Shown here piece after piece: positions 46,101-57,600 of a DNA stretch of 64,000 nucleotides (within the stretch, counting starts at the first letter, position 1; each line of letters opens with the position of its first letter). The notes beneath the pieces are model-generated. The model ran no database searches and was not told the DNA's origin. It was given only the letters and a program-made list of their open reading frames with translations. A program made the position numbers and the translations under genes. Origin of the DNA: Plecoglossus altivelis (taxonomy: Eukaryota; Chordata; Actinopteri; Osmeriformes; Plecoglossidae); assembly GCA_036571765.1 (NCBI GenBank), contig BROE01000005.1, forward strand, positions 9,825,518-9,889,517, written 5' to 3'.

Positions 46101-46577
46101 ACAGTTTAACATTGGTTTCTTTCTCCAGCTGGGACCAAAGCTGATAGCTCTCCTCCATCATATGGACGTAGAAGTCGTGTTCATAGGCCTTTCGGATAAT
46201 GCGTGTCTGGCCATGTGAGCTTCCACGAGAGTGAGGCAGAGGAAACTGGGACACAAACAAGAGCACAAGATATTATAATGTTTTACGTTCATGTGTTTGT
46301 GTTCATAACATGTAAATACCTACATTCTTGATTTACGGAACACACACATATATATATACTGTATATATACAGTATATATACATAGATATATAGATATAGA
46401 TAATATTCCTTACTTTTACGGGGTAAAATACGGAACTTAACAAAACAAACAAGAGAGTAGCGTACTAACCTGCTCAAGTAGGAGAGTTTTCTTGTTCCTT
46501 TTCGCCAGATGATAAGCTGTAAAAGAACCCTGTATACCGGCTCCAATTACTATACAATCGTATGCCTCTTGTGACAT
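36200..46577 (-). CDS. PIPOX: PIPOX, peroxisomal sarcosine oxidase / L-pipecolate oxidase, complete gene
   Basis: FAD-dependent amine oxidase of the monomeric sarcosine oxidase family. It oxidises sarcosine, and in vertebrates L-pipecolate and related N-methyl or cyclic amino acids, producing H2O2 in peroxisomes. Eight exons on the minus strand join in frame into 387 residues (human about 390). Visible landmarks are VIGAGIQG (dinucleotide-binding GxGxxG, residues 12-17); HSRGSSHGQTRIIRKAY (FAD/substrate region, residues 41-57); MVITAGSWANNVLSHTGLHL; CYW followed by HHIYGLPSNEYPGLMK; VESCMYT with Cys316, the position of the covalent 8-alpha-S-cysteinyl FAD link; and NIVIGAGFSGHGFK. The C terminus is SAL, not the usual SKL or the mammalian AHL. 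It is convergent with MYO18A and divergent from SEZ6, as in human. Confidence 0.96.
36331..37784. other. PIPOX last intron
   Basis: Nothing recognised. ggttcaaatcc near 37170 is an isolated B-box-like string. Confidence 0.8.
37785..37860 (-). CDS. PIPOX: PIPOX exon 7
   Basis: 25 codons plus 1 base, between tttcacag and gtaagc. It encodes MTPDQHFILDSHPSYSNIVI then GAGFS, matching the family's TPDEHFILD block. Confidence 0.95.
37861..39207. other. PIPOX intron 6
   Basis: Nothing recognised beyond a short GA-rich patch near 39115. Confidence 0.8.
39208..39357 (-). CDS. PIPOX: PIPOX exon 6: contains flavin-linking Cys
   Basis: Residues 270-319, phase 0/0, between ccctgtag and gtcagt. It encodes LCYHIGPAIEPDERDRQTDR and ends PAVVESCMYT. 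Cys316 matches the covalent FAD attachment Cys of monomeric sarcosine oxidases. Confidence 0.95.
39358..40837. other. PIPOX intron 5
   Basis: Contains the TA repeat at 40103; no other element recognised. Confidence 0.8.
40103..40132. repeat. (TA)n microsatellite
   Basis: About 30 bp of TA repeat in a PIPOX intron. Confidence 0.95.
40838..40990 (-). CDS. PIPOX: PIPOX exon 5
   Basis: Residues 219-269, phase 0/0, between cccctgctag and gtgagt. It encodes VFKINVCYWKEKDPGSYSLQ, RRFPCFI and HHIYGLPSNEYPGLMK, the substrate-cavity sheet of the sarcosine oxidase fold. Confidence 0.95.
40991..42468. other. PIPOX intron 4
   Basis: Nothing recognised. Confidence 0.8.
42469..42651 (-). CDS. PIPOX: PIPOX exon 4
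   Basis: Residues 158-218, phase 0/0, between tgttgccag and gtagcc. It encodes EIFQRMGGVIKDGEKVNSIK and AKSMVITAGSWANNVL, the second FAD-contact strand (VITAG). Confidence 0.96.
42652..44442. other. PIPOX intron 3
   Basis: AT-rich. One isolated TCAAGGTCA half-site near 43218. Confidence 0.8.
44443..44656 (-). CDS. PIPOX: PIPOX exon 3
   Basis: Completes Ser86 and encodes residues 87-157, between catcttgcag and gtgagt. It includes RTGLLVMGPENGKEFQ and GALVDTTAGVLYADRALKTV, corresponding to the family segment around the G-x-hydrophobic-Y motif. Confidence 0.95.
44657..46096. other. PIPOX intron 2
   Basis: AT-rich with A-runs near 44905-44940. No exon recognised. Confidence 0.8.
46097..46245 (-). 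CDS. PIPOX: PIPOX exon 2
   Basis: Residues 37-85 plus 2 bases, between tgtcccag and gtgagc (minus strand). It encodes FPLPHSRGSSHGQTRIIRKA and YVHMMEESYQLWSQLE, the conserved flavin-contact region. Confidence 0.96.
46351..46380. repeat. 30-bp perfect AT palindrome in PIPOX intron 2
   Basis: The run built from tatatatact, gtatatatac and agtatatata is its own reverse complement over 30 bp, followed by more TA-rich sequence. It lies at the acceptor side of the 46246-46469 intron, so despite the label it is the first intron of the gene. Confidence 0.85.
46470..46577 (-). CDS. PIPOX: PIPOX exon 1: start codon and FAD-binding beta-alpha-beta motif
   Basis: Residues 1-36, phase 0 end, donor gttagt on the minus strand. 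It begins MSQEAYDCIVIGAGIQGSF; the ATG at 46577 puts the GxGxxG motif at residues 12-17, right for the family. Confidence 0.95.
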
Positions 46578-46631
46578 GTTGGAGGTCTAATTTGTATTAT
46601 GCAACTATGCTTTGACCAGCGTGGTGGTTCG

Positions 46632-46641
46632 CTTAAATATA
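46632..46641 (-). promoter_or_regulatory. TATA-like element upstream of PIPOX
   Basis: Minus-strand TATATTTAAG lies 55-64 bp upstream of the ATG. Transcription starting about 30 bp downstream would give a 5' leader of roughly 30-35 nt. Only position and sequence support it. Confidence 0.35.
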
Positions 46642-49600
46642 GCTTCTCCACTTTCCAACATAGTCCAAAGAACGCAAAAGACTGTTGCGTAACAGAAAGT
46701 ATAGAGTGACTCCAGTTGTCTCTAAGCGTCCAGGGCCTGTCTGTCCATATTGAGCAATCTTTTTTCTTTTGAACGATTTGTATATATTTATTTATTTATT
46801 AATGACCTAACTTGGCTAAGCTACATTGAAAACAGAAAGTACTAGCAGCAGTTATAACAATTAGGAGGGGGGGAACTATTTGTATTGCTATTGATTAAAC
46901 ATAGAAAATACATTTAGTATTATTACATGGTCTTTCCCTCTTATAAATTTGGTCATGTGCATTGAAGTTTCTTTTTTTTGCTGTCCTAAAAACCTCCTCA
47001 GCCTGTTTCGCACAGCTGAGAATAGGTCTTTATCTTTGCTCTGTGAGAGACTCAGGCATCCCATTGATTTCTCTCTCCCTATGTGTGGACAGGCAGAACA
47101 TCTCAGAATGAGTCTCATTTGCAATCGATCAGCGCATAGATAGCTCATCCCCTCCAACCACTGACAAGAAAATAAAGAACTATGTGGTCTGATGAGTCAG
47201 AATCTCCTCTGAAACTCAAACAGCACCCAACCAAACTGTGGCACTTTTCAATAGTTCAATAACATTGTAGAGAAGTTTGAATCAAAAACATACAATGTTT
47301 CACCAAATCCAGATGAACAATCTAACCAATGGAAGGGTAGACCAACCTAAAGTGTTTAAATCGTTCAACCTTGGAAGATTTCCGTACAAGACTATATCCT
47401 GACCAAGGGCATAGGTATGGTGTCAGCTGTGGCGGAGACATTCCGTACACCCTTTAGCCTTTACTTAGCAGTGCAAAGGAGTTTGCTAAAATATTGGTGG
47501 GGCTTGGTACCTACCTTCCCCCCTAACCCTACTCCCACACTTCTAACCAAAAGGCAAATCGGTGCCATGTATAAACCTTTAAAGAATTAATACACCTGTT
47601 GACTTTCCAGACACCTTCCAGAAAAAAAGCCATGGCAGCATATATTATTTGTATTCTAACAGCCTGACAAAAATGGCTGCCCTGTGCTGTGCAACGGTAG
47701 TAAAGGTAGTATATCTTTGCTATAGGTTTGGCTTTGCTGTAGCCGAGTTCCTGCAGGGAACACACGGGTCTATGGACAGCAGGCCGAGCAGATGGTTGCT
47801 GTGGTATATCAGACCTGGAGAGGGTCAGCCGGTCACACACCCCACCGTTCTACCCTGTCACACACAAATGAAGTGTGAGCCTCCTCACAGACCCTGTCCT
47901 GCCATATCACACTACATTAACCAGAGAGCCCACATCCATCCTTTTCATAGCAGACACACCTAATGGTGGTCACGTCTCACAGCATCAATTCTAAAATGGC
48001 TGGAACAATCTCACCAGCCCCTTATTTATTTGGATTATTCTGACATTTTAAACCCGTACATTTGTTGTAGGCCTCAACCACTTTGTCATTGATACAGTTA
48101 TCAGAAACATAATTTTATTCATCAAAGTGTTTTAATGCATTAATTGTGTTGGCTTTGATATTCAACAATTGACAAAACCAACAGTTAATAAAACTTTTCA
48201 TTTCCCCAGTTAAGGTTAACCCCCTGCTCAATGCCTGGACCTTAGCTGTTTAACATTTCTCTTTCCTGGAGCTACAGTATGGAAAGGTTGTCTCAATTAA
48301 GTTTGCCCTGCAATGTAGCAGTTTTAACTGCTTGTCTTTATCATAAAGACCAAAGAACTGCAGGCAGCAAGACATGCACCATGCCCTTCCGTTAGTGTAG
48401 ATCCCTTGATCTCAGCGTCTCTGACTTGTTAGAGACAATCCTATCGCAGCCCTGACCTAGGTCTGTAAATCAGTCCTCTGACTGTGTTTTAAATGTGGGA
48501 ATATGTGTTTCCTTCCTAAACACTATGGAGTTATATACCTGCCTGTTGTGGGTGTCCACAGGATTTGTTCGCAGCCCAGCATGCTGTAAACTAAACTCCC
48601 TAAAGGGTGGGATTGAGCCATCCGTGTGTTGTTTATGACTGGGGAGCCTTACTGGGACACTGAAGTCACCATCTGCCAGCAGGGAAAGTTTATTCCCTTG
48701 GAGCACATGGCAAAGGATTGCTGCTGAGGCCCAGCAGCCCTGCCTCCCCCCGCCCACAATATGATGAACAGCGTGCCTTTTTGCTTTAAAAGGCCGCTAC
48801 TCTGCAGCAGTCTACACACTGCTGAGTCAGGATGTTCTAGCACGCATTACCATGTCTCAACATCAGGAACTCTGAATGGAGAAAATTGATGCTGTACAGA
48901 TTTTTGTGACTCATGAATAATATAAATAGTCTGCATCTGTTTTTGAGTCATATTCCATAAACACAGACATTTGTGTGAAGGCCATGGCATTTTCTTTCGG
49001 TGTAGAGCTTGCAACTTTTTCAAACAAGTATAGCTTGACTTGTATGATTTCTGTTCAATGTCTATGTAAATGTGACCTCTGTTTTTGTAACGCATATTTC
49101 CGCATATATAGACACATTGTCACCCTGATCTTAGAAAGAAACACAGCTCCTTTTAAAATGTGTTTTAGAGGTCTTCGTAATTACAACTGCCAGCATCGAC
49201 GTCAAGTACTAGTCCAATGTTATTTACCTGACATTTCCTGCAAGCAATTTATTCCAAGTCATGTTTAAATATCAAGTACCTCTTTTAAATATTCATGATT
49301 GCCCTTACCAACAGCAGAGGAGGCTAGGGTCTGTCTAATGAATAACTGAAGACTCATGAATATTAAATTGATTTTGCTTTTCTGTACTTGGCTTGCTGAG
49401 GCAGTCTCTGGTGGGAGGATTGTCAGGGACTTCAGTTTAGGGAATTAGGTATTCAGTAAACCTTGAACATTATTCGTTGACCTAGCGCCTATGATGATTC
49501 ATAAGGCAAAGGACACAAGATAAGAAGAATGTCTGGTCGTTTTCAGACCTATATACCATGATTGGCATCCGCAATGGTGTCTATGTTCTGGGAAACTCAT

Positions 49601-52600
49601 TTGACCGTTAAATTCAAACCATTAGTTGTGAAGATTTGATGGAACGTCCTTGCTGTGGCCTTATTGGTAGCAATTCAGATGGCGGCTCTTTGGAGCATAA
49701 GTGCTGTATGTGTGACCGCTGATGGAGAACGGAATCACCTTTACATGTGGAGTGTGAATAACTGGATAAAGGCTCTTGTTGCTGTTTGTGGAGGTGGTCT
49801 TGTGTATGTTGTTTTGCTCACAACATCAGGCATTGACAGAGAAGCTTTCCTGACCCTTTCAGCAAGGGTAACTAGCTACAGTATTTTGTTCACAAAGGAC
49901 TGCAAAGCTCCAGCATTTAATCTGTCTTCTGGTGTCTTCCTCAAAAGAAATAGCTAAAGATTATGCACACCAATGCAGGCTCAAACACACACAACACACA
50001 CACAACCACACACATATGTTGTGAAATTTGTGATGTGGACATATGAAATATTTAGTAGCCAATAGTATTACCTGCATACATTTCAAATGGGCTGGAATGC
50101 TGCACACTCCGTCGGTCGCACTGAATTGCATATATCACGGTAGCCAGAGTCTCAATTGGGGGAGGGGGACGACAGATGTCAACATGTCTCCCTCTGGAAC
50201 CCCCCACTCCCAACACAGGAAAATATTCACACATACAAAAGGCAGAACCCAAGGTATGCTATGTCCCTGCCTAATTTATGAAGCTTGGAAGTCTTCATTT
50301 TAACATGTTGACCTGTCCCAGTAAAAGTCTATCCCAGTACAGGATGGTACCAAATTACTATAAAACTGTTACTTGCTCATAACAGCACTAACCTGGCAAA
50401 CACTATGGCAATGCACTAGCCCATGGTTTAGGATGAATGTACTTTTGCAACCATAAATGTAATATGTGAGCGTTTGAAGCTTAATTCTATGAAACCTGAA
50501 TGTAAGTGACCAACAGTACACTGTCCCGACTTACATGGCTAGTCTTAGTCTTAATGCATCAATTCTTCAGGACAGTCATGCAGGTTCAGTTCAGCACAGC
50601 CTGTTCCAGTTTGTGTTCAAATTGGAAATAGAATTAAAAGTGCAACAAGGTGGGCAGCAGTTTGTAAATAGCAGTCTCCATGCTGTGCTGAATAATGTCA
50701 TGGGCTGTGTGGATTTGTCTTATATGTAGCTGAAGCATGCTGTTGCAGAGTTTTGTAGTATGTGCTGCATACCAAGACACGTGTAGAAATAAACAAATTA
50801 AGATCTGTCAAATATTAATGAGAGGAAGAGGATTGTCTGTGACAATGTTGTTGATGCATCTGGTAACTGCTTTACAAGAATGTAGAATGTAGAATAATGT
50901 AAAAAAATATGTACAAAGATAGACATATACAAGATATTTGATATATTTGTAATAGTCATCTGTATAGAGATACTTCTACATCTCTGATGAATAATGTAAC
51001 CAATATATAACCAATTCTGGAGGACGTAATTAGCAGGGACTGTTGCAGTTAGGTTGTGTTTGGGAAGTGGGTCAAGATATAATGTACATATGGGTATAAT
51101 ATGAACCTAACGTTTCTTGATACTATGTCTGGTCAAATCATATATTTGGTAAAACAGAATTCATGACCACATTTTCTTTCCCATGCTCATTTAGGGTTTC
51201 GGGGTAAACGGATGCACTAGATGTGGCCAACCATTGTGCTTTACATGTGCACTCATGAAGTTCCAGATTTGAGGTTGCAAAACTGTCATGCAAAATAAAT
51301 GAATTAAACAGAATGTATTTGCCTGAAATAGATTCATTTTTGTACAAAGAAGTTGCAGGTTCAGAGGTTTCCATTTTTTTCCTCAACCACGTTTTTTTAG
51401 TTGAACCAGTCACAAAGCACAGAGTCACCATGTGAAACAATTATTCTTTGGGACAGGTGTCGCCATGGTGCAAGGCTCTCCATTCCCCTAAGCTAAATGG
51501 TTTTTGCCACCCCTTGCATTTATCTGAGAGACAAAGCATTCACACGCCTCTAGAACAAATATCCGGCCAGTGGTGACAAATGTGTCCCTGGGGATGGTGG
51601 GAGATTTGGGTGGATATGAGATTAGGGTTTGAGGCCTTGCGACTCCCCTTTCCCCAGCAGGATCAGGGACCCTAGAACAGGCATCTCTCCTGACTAATGG
51701 CAGCAGCAAAATCTGGCTATGCAGGTCATGACATGACTTTTATAATATGATGTGTGGTCAAGGTGTAGTAAGTCATGTGCTGACCAAGTGCGAGAGAGAA
51801 AGAAATCCTCCCATCATGAAACACATGTGGATTTTATAATACATTTTCCTCAATTAGTGTCACCATTGAGCCCCATGTGATCAGGTTTAAATTACAAATA
51901 CATTTTTCCTAAATATACTGGTGAACTTGAACCTCTGCCATTAAACAAGAAAGCCATGTCTGTTTAAGCATAAAAAAGCTAATAAATGAACGAATGTGAC
52001 TTTTGGTGCCATTTAAAAATAACATTCTGTGGAGAATAGACCAGTGCCTAGATGGCTTGCCCCCCCTTCTGTTATTTCCTTGTCCTGCCTGACAGGCCTT
52101 GCAGCTAGAGTAACTTCATCAGGAAGTGATGGTTAATCTATCCTTGGTGCGGAAATGTATTCAGGGCCTGGAATGCCTAATAGAGTTGGCGAGAACCCTT
52201 TTGCTTATTAAGACAAATAAGCCCCTGTGGCAGGGGAGCTGTGATTCAAGATTGTTTTCCTCATGCTGTAGGAAAATTGGGAAAAGTCTTGCATTATATA
52301 TAATAGTGATACATCTCAGTCACTCTTTCTGTTATGCGTTTGTAGTCAAAACCAGGTTGTGTCATAAAACATGCACGTGACTGCAGGTGGCAAAATTGTG
52401 ACAGTCCATATTCTCACAAACATTACTCTTTAACAGTCCAGTGAGTGGTTTTAGAAACCACACAAGCTAGTCTTTTCAGCTACTTTGTATTCAAAATAAG
52501 TGGAGTTTAAACTGACAGCTGTGTTCTGGTTGAAAGGCTATTAATAAGAGCAGATTGTGTAATGTAGATCCTACGAGAGGGTCCCTTAGTGTTGTCTTTA

Positions 52601-53511
52601 AACACGATTGCAAATTGTGCTATACCTTGTAATACCTTGTTGCTATTAGGAATTGTAGAAGCATTTTCAATGTTCACTTAACGTTCATTGGTTTAGATTG
52701 TCTTGATGCATGCAGAAGAAAGACAGTGAGTAGATCTCTTTCCGGTTTGTCAAACTTCCATTTATCGTTCATGAATAACTCAATCGTATCCAACTAAAAT
52801 AAACATTCAAAGTCATGAATGTCTGGCACCACATGGCACTACAGCGTCAAAGATTACTTGCTGTCTCAGCCACATCCAGCCACAGCTAAGCGCACTCACT
52901 CGCAAACAACATCAAAGAAAGCATCAAAATCAACTGAACACAGTATCATACTCCTACATTATTGTTTACTCAATGGAAGAATGTTGGCATGAAAATGTAT
53001 ATAGTCAAGATCAGCCCAGTTAAAGTCACATATTAAAACTGTGCTCAATAAACTTCTATTCAATTATTAAACTAGCGTATGCATGGACATGGCATTATTT
53101 ATATATATTTCGGTTGCTTTGAGTTCATGATGAGCAGCTGTAATCCAGTCTCTATAGTCAGCAACAATGCAATACGTGCATGGAATCAAAATAAGGGGTA
53201 CTAATTTGATTTTCTGATTTGAATGTTGTTCCAATATGTAATTGTCTCTTAGCAGGTTTTGTATGTCATGATAAAAGTGACAATGGGTGGTTGTGATGTT
53301 TGACGCTGGGGAACGGGACTTACAAGTGAGAGGTTCATTGGAACTGCAAACACAGACAGTTAGATCATTTCTCCAGACCAGCCGCTCCCCTGCAGAGTCA
53401 GCGAGCCTCTGCTGCTTAGCGAGCTGTGTCCTCTCAGCCAGAACAGAACAAACATCAGCCAAGCTTTACAGCCACCTGTCACACACACACACACACTCTC
53501 TCACACACACA

Positions 53512-53576
<65 letters not shown>

Positions 53577-54267
53577 GAAAGCACATAGTACAAGAAACAC
53601 ATATCCAGAGCTTTGAAAATAAAGCTCTAACATTGATTACAGGCTTAAAACAAAACCCAACTACCACTGTCATTGACAAGCATTGAATGTTAATGAATCT
53701 GAGGCCCATTGCTTGCTGTGTGTAGCTGTAAACAAGCTTGAGGGGAAAACAACACTCACGCTAAGATGAATACAGTGCACTCCAAATGGAAGCTCGCAGA
53801 TGGACACATGCATCAGCATTCAATGATTAACATTTTTGACGCCTTTGCCCTGGCACTCTTCTCTTAACATGTCTATACTATTTCCATAATACCCTTCATC
53901 TGGTCTATGTGTGATTCATAAATGCAATCCCTTTTCTGCACATTTGGCTCTTTCCATGGAAGAAGCATTGCACAAAGAGGGCATTGAGTCTCATTTCCTT
54001 TTCAATAGTCGCTTATACATGTGTTTTTGAGGGATTATGTGACAGAGAATGACGCAATAGGAATGCTTGCCTGTTCCAATACCAATTTCGTTGATTGGGC
54101 TGTTTAAACAGTTATTTCAGCTTGTGATATTATGAATTCGTGTAACAACAAATCTCTATAATACTTTAAGTAAATTTACACACTTTCGCACTGCTTATTT
54201 CACAACACCCCAATCTTTATGCTTCAAACTTTCGCCAACGCTGAAGTGGTTCCAGTAGCAAACGCTA
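46642..54267. other. Divergent spacer between PIPOX and SEZ6
   Basis: 7.6 kb, AT-rich, no coding exon supported on either strand. Contains the CA microsatellite at 53480. Enhancers for either gene could be here but none is evident. Confidence 0.75.
53480..53573. repeat. (CA)n microsatellite
   Basis: About 94 bp of almost pure AC/CA with two short interruptions, some 700 bp upstream of the RE1 site and SEZ6-like promoter. Confidence 0.97.
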
Positions 54268-54288
54268 GGAGCTGTCCGCGGTACTGAA
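54268..54288 (+). promoter_or_regulatory. RE1/NRSE (REST-binding) site upstream of the SEZ6-like exon
   Basis: Half-sites GGAGCTGTCC and GGTACTGAA are separated by one base, giving the 21-bp RE1 layout (reverse of TTCAGCACC..GGACAGCGCC) with only two clear departures from consensus. REST silences neuronal genes in non-neuronal cells, which fits a brain-enriched gene such as SEZ6. Confidence 0.75.
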
Positions 54289-54571
54289 TTGAAGGCTGCG
54301 CGCTGTCTCTGAAAAAAAGAACGGTACACGCAACGGGCAATCGGCTTCACAAGCATTTAAAATTGTGCCTGGTGTCACAGTGGGCTGAGCTTACACAGTT
54401 TACAGAGTAGGACACTGGTCAACAAACGCGTGGAGATCCCGTGCTGCGTATGCAAACCCTTGGTCCCTCTGCAACTGGCTGACGGAGCGCTCTTCCTTTC
54501 ATTTTTTCAAGGAAAAAGTGTTGATCCCAAGGACATTTATTTCTCCAATTGAGGACTCCAACACCGAAAAC
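54289..54571 (+). promoter_or_regulatory. Probable SEZ6 core promoter and 5' leader
   Basis: Between the RE1 and the ATG lies a more GC-rich stretch with a TATA-like tttaaaa at 54356-54362. A start near 54385-54395 would give a leader of about 180 nt. No ATG precedes the chosen one in the same frame after 54518. Confidence 0.35.
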
Positions 54572-54644
54572 ATGAGTTATTCAAGAAATTACATTGGCAC
54601 TGTGTTGATTTTCCTTGCTGTGGTCACGGATATAGGTGCTAAAG
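54572..54644 (+). CDS. SEZ6: Signal-peptide first coding exon, probably SEZ6
   Basis: ATG at 54572 opens 24 codons plus one base before the strong donor AAAG/gtaaga. The peptide MSYSRNYIGTVLIFLAVVTD is a short polar start plus a hydrophobic core, a typical secretory signal. The exon ends in phase 1, common for signal-peptide exons of extracellular modular proteins. SEZ6 (neuronal CUB/Sushi type I membrane protein) is the divergent neighbour of PIPOX in human, the orientation fits, and a REST-type RE1 lies 284 bp upstream. The signal peptide alone is not diagnostic, and no CUB or Sushi exon is in the window, so the name rests on context. Confidence 0.6.
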
Positions 54645-57600
54645 GTAAGATAGTCCTATCAATTGTTTGGATTTTTGGTCACTCACAGCAAATTCTGCTA
54701 GCAATTCATGTCTTGCATTTTTCGTGCCGTTTTTGGTGATGTTGTTTGGCTCCTGTTCTTCCGCACGATAAAGAGGATCTGAATTTATGAATAAGTCACA
54801 CAACTCCTTTAGTTCCAAGGGTCATCACCTCTACGTGTATTAGACACAAAAAAATCGGAATGTGGAGGCGATGGTTCACTAACAGTGCATCACTGTAAGC
54901 GGAAAAAAGGACTTCTCAAATTCAAGCTATTCAGACAGTACTTTTTCTGTACTGGAATTATGTTAGACATATCAATCAACTTTGCGGTGGCATTTCAAAC
55001 TTTAAAAAATCTAATTTAACATTCTGCTGTCATTCTCAGTTACAGTCGATACTTTGAGACAATAAATAATTACTCTGTTAAATAGTCTATTTGCATCCCA
55101 TTACAATGTGAAATTGGCTAGGCCAGCAATATAAACTACAACAAACCATGGACATCAATGTTTTCTAACCCAAAATGATTTGTGTACTACAGTTCAATAT
55201 ATATTGACCGAGAAATGCTGAAGAAAGATGCATAAGTAATCTTTAGTCTTGGTAATTTAACTAAAAACGTCGCTGAACACATTGATTGAATTTCTTAAAC
55301 TGTTTGTTGTCTGGAATTCCTTATCCTCTTGAGAGGACTGTGAAAGTTATGGCATTACTGAATTATCATTACCTTCTTTTGTTCTTCTCACAAGGCTTTT
55401 CCCTTAAAACTCACATTCCATTTGAGCATCCAGAGTAATGCTTTAGGTACAGTACAAAGCACTAAAGCTAATGTGAGGCTCCAAAAATTACAATTGAGCA
55501 CAGAGAGACTTGCTTAGCTAAAAGCCAGAGCTCATAATAAATTGATGATATTGTATAAGAGTGTCAGAGATGGATGGGGTCAGCAGATTGAATTTGGGCT
55601 GTCCATCTGTAACCCTCTTTTTATTGACTGTAAATCATATCTCCTAACACAGAGCATTCTGGTGAACTGTGTTGACTTACATGGTATATGGGTATACATA
55701 AATCACATACCTAAGTCTGACTTTATTTGGTCCAAAAGGACTCTGTTCCAATTCTACACATTAACGTTTTATTCTAATGTTATTGCGAAAGCATATGTGT
55801 GATGTTTTGTACTGTGTAAATATTAATGAGGGTCAATGTCTCCTTGCAATAAGAATAAATAGCCCCTGCTCGTCTACAGTGGGAGCTTCTTCAAAACAGC
55901 TCTGCTAATCAGGGCAGGGTGCTATCCCTTGTAAAGACAGGCAGAGGGAGTTTACTATGAATGCTGCAGCTTTACAGCAGACCTCCCTTGATCTGATCTA
56001 AGTGGACCAGAATTAAATACCGTCCAATCCTAGCACCACTGCTTCCCTTCAGAATCCAAACCAACATGTTTTACATGCAGGAGTAACCCTGGTTGGAAAG
56101 CCTCTACAAGCTCCCAGCTTGCTCTCAGAGGGACGCACCTACATCCTCCACACCCGGTCGTGATTGATCGGCATGTTGTGAACCACATTGGGTGATGACT
56201 ACATGCAACACTATTTCACCCGGGTTATATTTTCATGGTTAGGCAGGTGACACCCCTGTTCTTAAATCCTTGAATGAGGGTCTTACTGTAAACACTTTGG
56301 AGATGCTGTGTTGGTACAGCTGTACATGGATGATTCCAGAGTCTTGTGACAGGTCAACATGGCTGAGAGGCTGCAATACAGGCTAGCAAGCAAAGTCTTC
56401 ATCCATAAGTCTAAGAAATAACGCTTCGGTATAAAAACAGAAGCATAGTTGCAGTTGATGTTTACATTTAAAACAATAAAATATATGACTGTACATCTGT
56501 CCTATATGCATTACATGAGGCGCTCGTGCTGTAACAGGCATCCTATTTCGTTTTTCGTGTTTGCGTGTCTGTGGTTGTGTGTGGCTTTGCTGTTAGTCAC
56601 TGTGAAGGTTTGATTTGTCAGATTGGAGCAAAAGCCTCATTAATCTTAAACGTTATTACCAGGGTTTGAATGAGATTATACTTTTAAAGAATCCCCCACC
56701 CCACCTTATGTTTTATTTTGTCAAACTTCCATACCAAGGCTTGACCTAAATATGCCACAATCTGTAAGCTACAATATGCTTTTCCAATTATAGAAGTTGT
56801 TTTCTCTCTGTCTGGGATTGTGCAGTGCGTGGAAGCAGTTGGCTTCCTCATTTGCTCATTGTGAGCATGAAATCATCTCAAAAAGGTTGTAGAATCAGTC
56901 TGTACAATTAATATTTCTATACCATGGTTTGTGAATTAAAGTAACCAATGTCTTCTAGACCATAAGGCTTGAGCATTTTGAATTGATTTGGTGCCTTAAA
57001 ACACAACATACATCATATTTCATACAGCGGCTGTCCTTGACACGTTGCTGTTTGTGATGTAGATGTGACATTTTTGTAGGACACTGACATGGAACCCTCT
57101 AGAAATGGTTTGTCTATATTGCGGGCTGTGAGAAGGGCTCCATAGATTTATGTTCTTGCACATTTTCAAATTGAAGTGAGTGACCTTCTGAGCCAGCCAT
57201 CCTCCTCCCCTGCCTGATAGCATTCGCCTTGAGTGCTGCAGAGGGTCCCTGTCACAACAATTCCAGATTGAACTCATTAATATGGAGAGAAACCCTGTGA
57301 TAAGGCAAGTCCCCCCCATCCCACTTCAACCTTCCCAGTGAGGAAAAGCAATTGATCTTGTTGATGCGAAGTAATCATGATGAGGACTTTTATTCTCTTT
57401 TAAATGAAAAGCTGTGCGCTAATATTATTGTAATTACGATATGATGTGTTAGGATTTGGGATGAATGTCACCTTTTCCACGATTTATGAATGACTGACCT
57501 ATCACACAAAGATCTCCAATTGCACCTCATTCTCATCAAGGACTATTCAGAGCAGTGGGTAGTCTGTCCTAATTGTTTCAAAGCTGCTTTCAGATGTGCT

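Noticed and set aside
49655..49957. 100-codon open frame in the PIPOX-SEZ6 spacer with hydrophobic residues
   Set aside because: No splice signals, no recognisable family and base composition like the flanks; chance open frame.
53287..53709. Open frames through the CA repeat on both strands
   Set aside because: Simple-repeat translation (Thr-His or Cys-Val runs).
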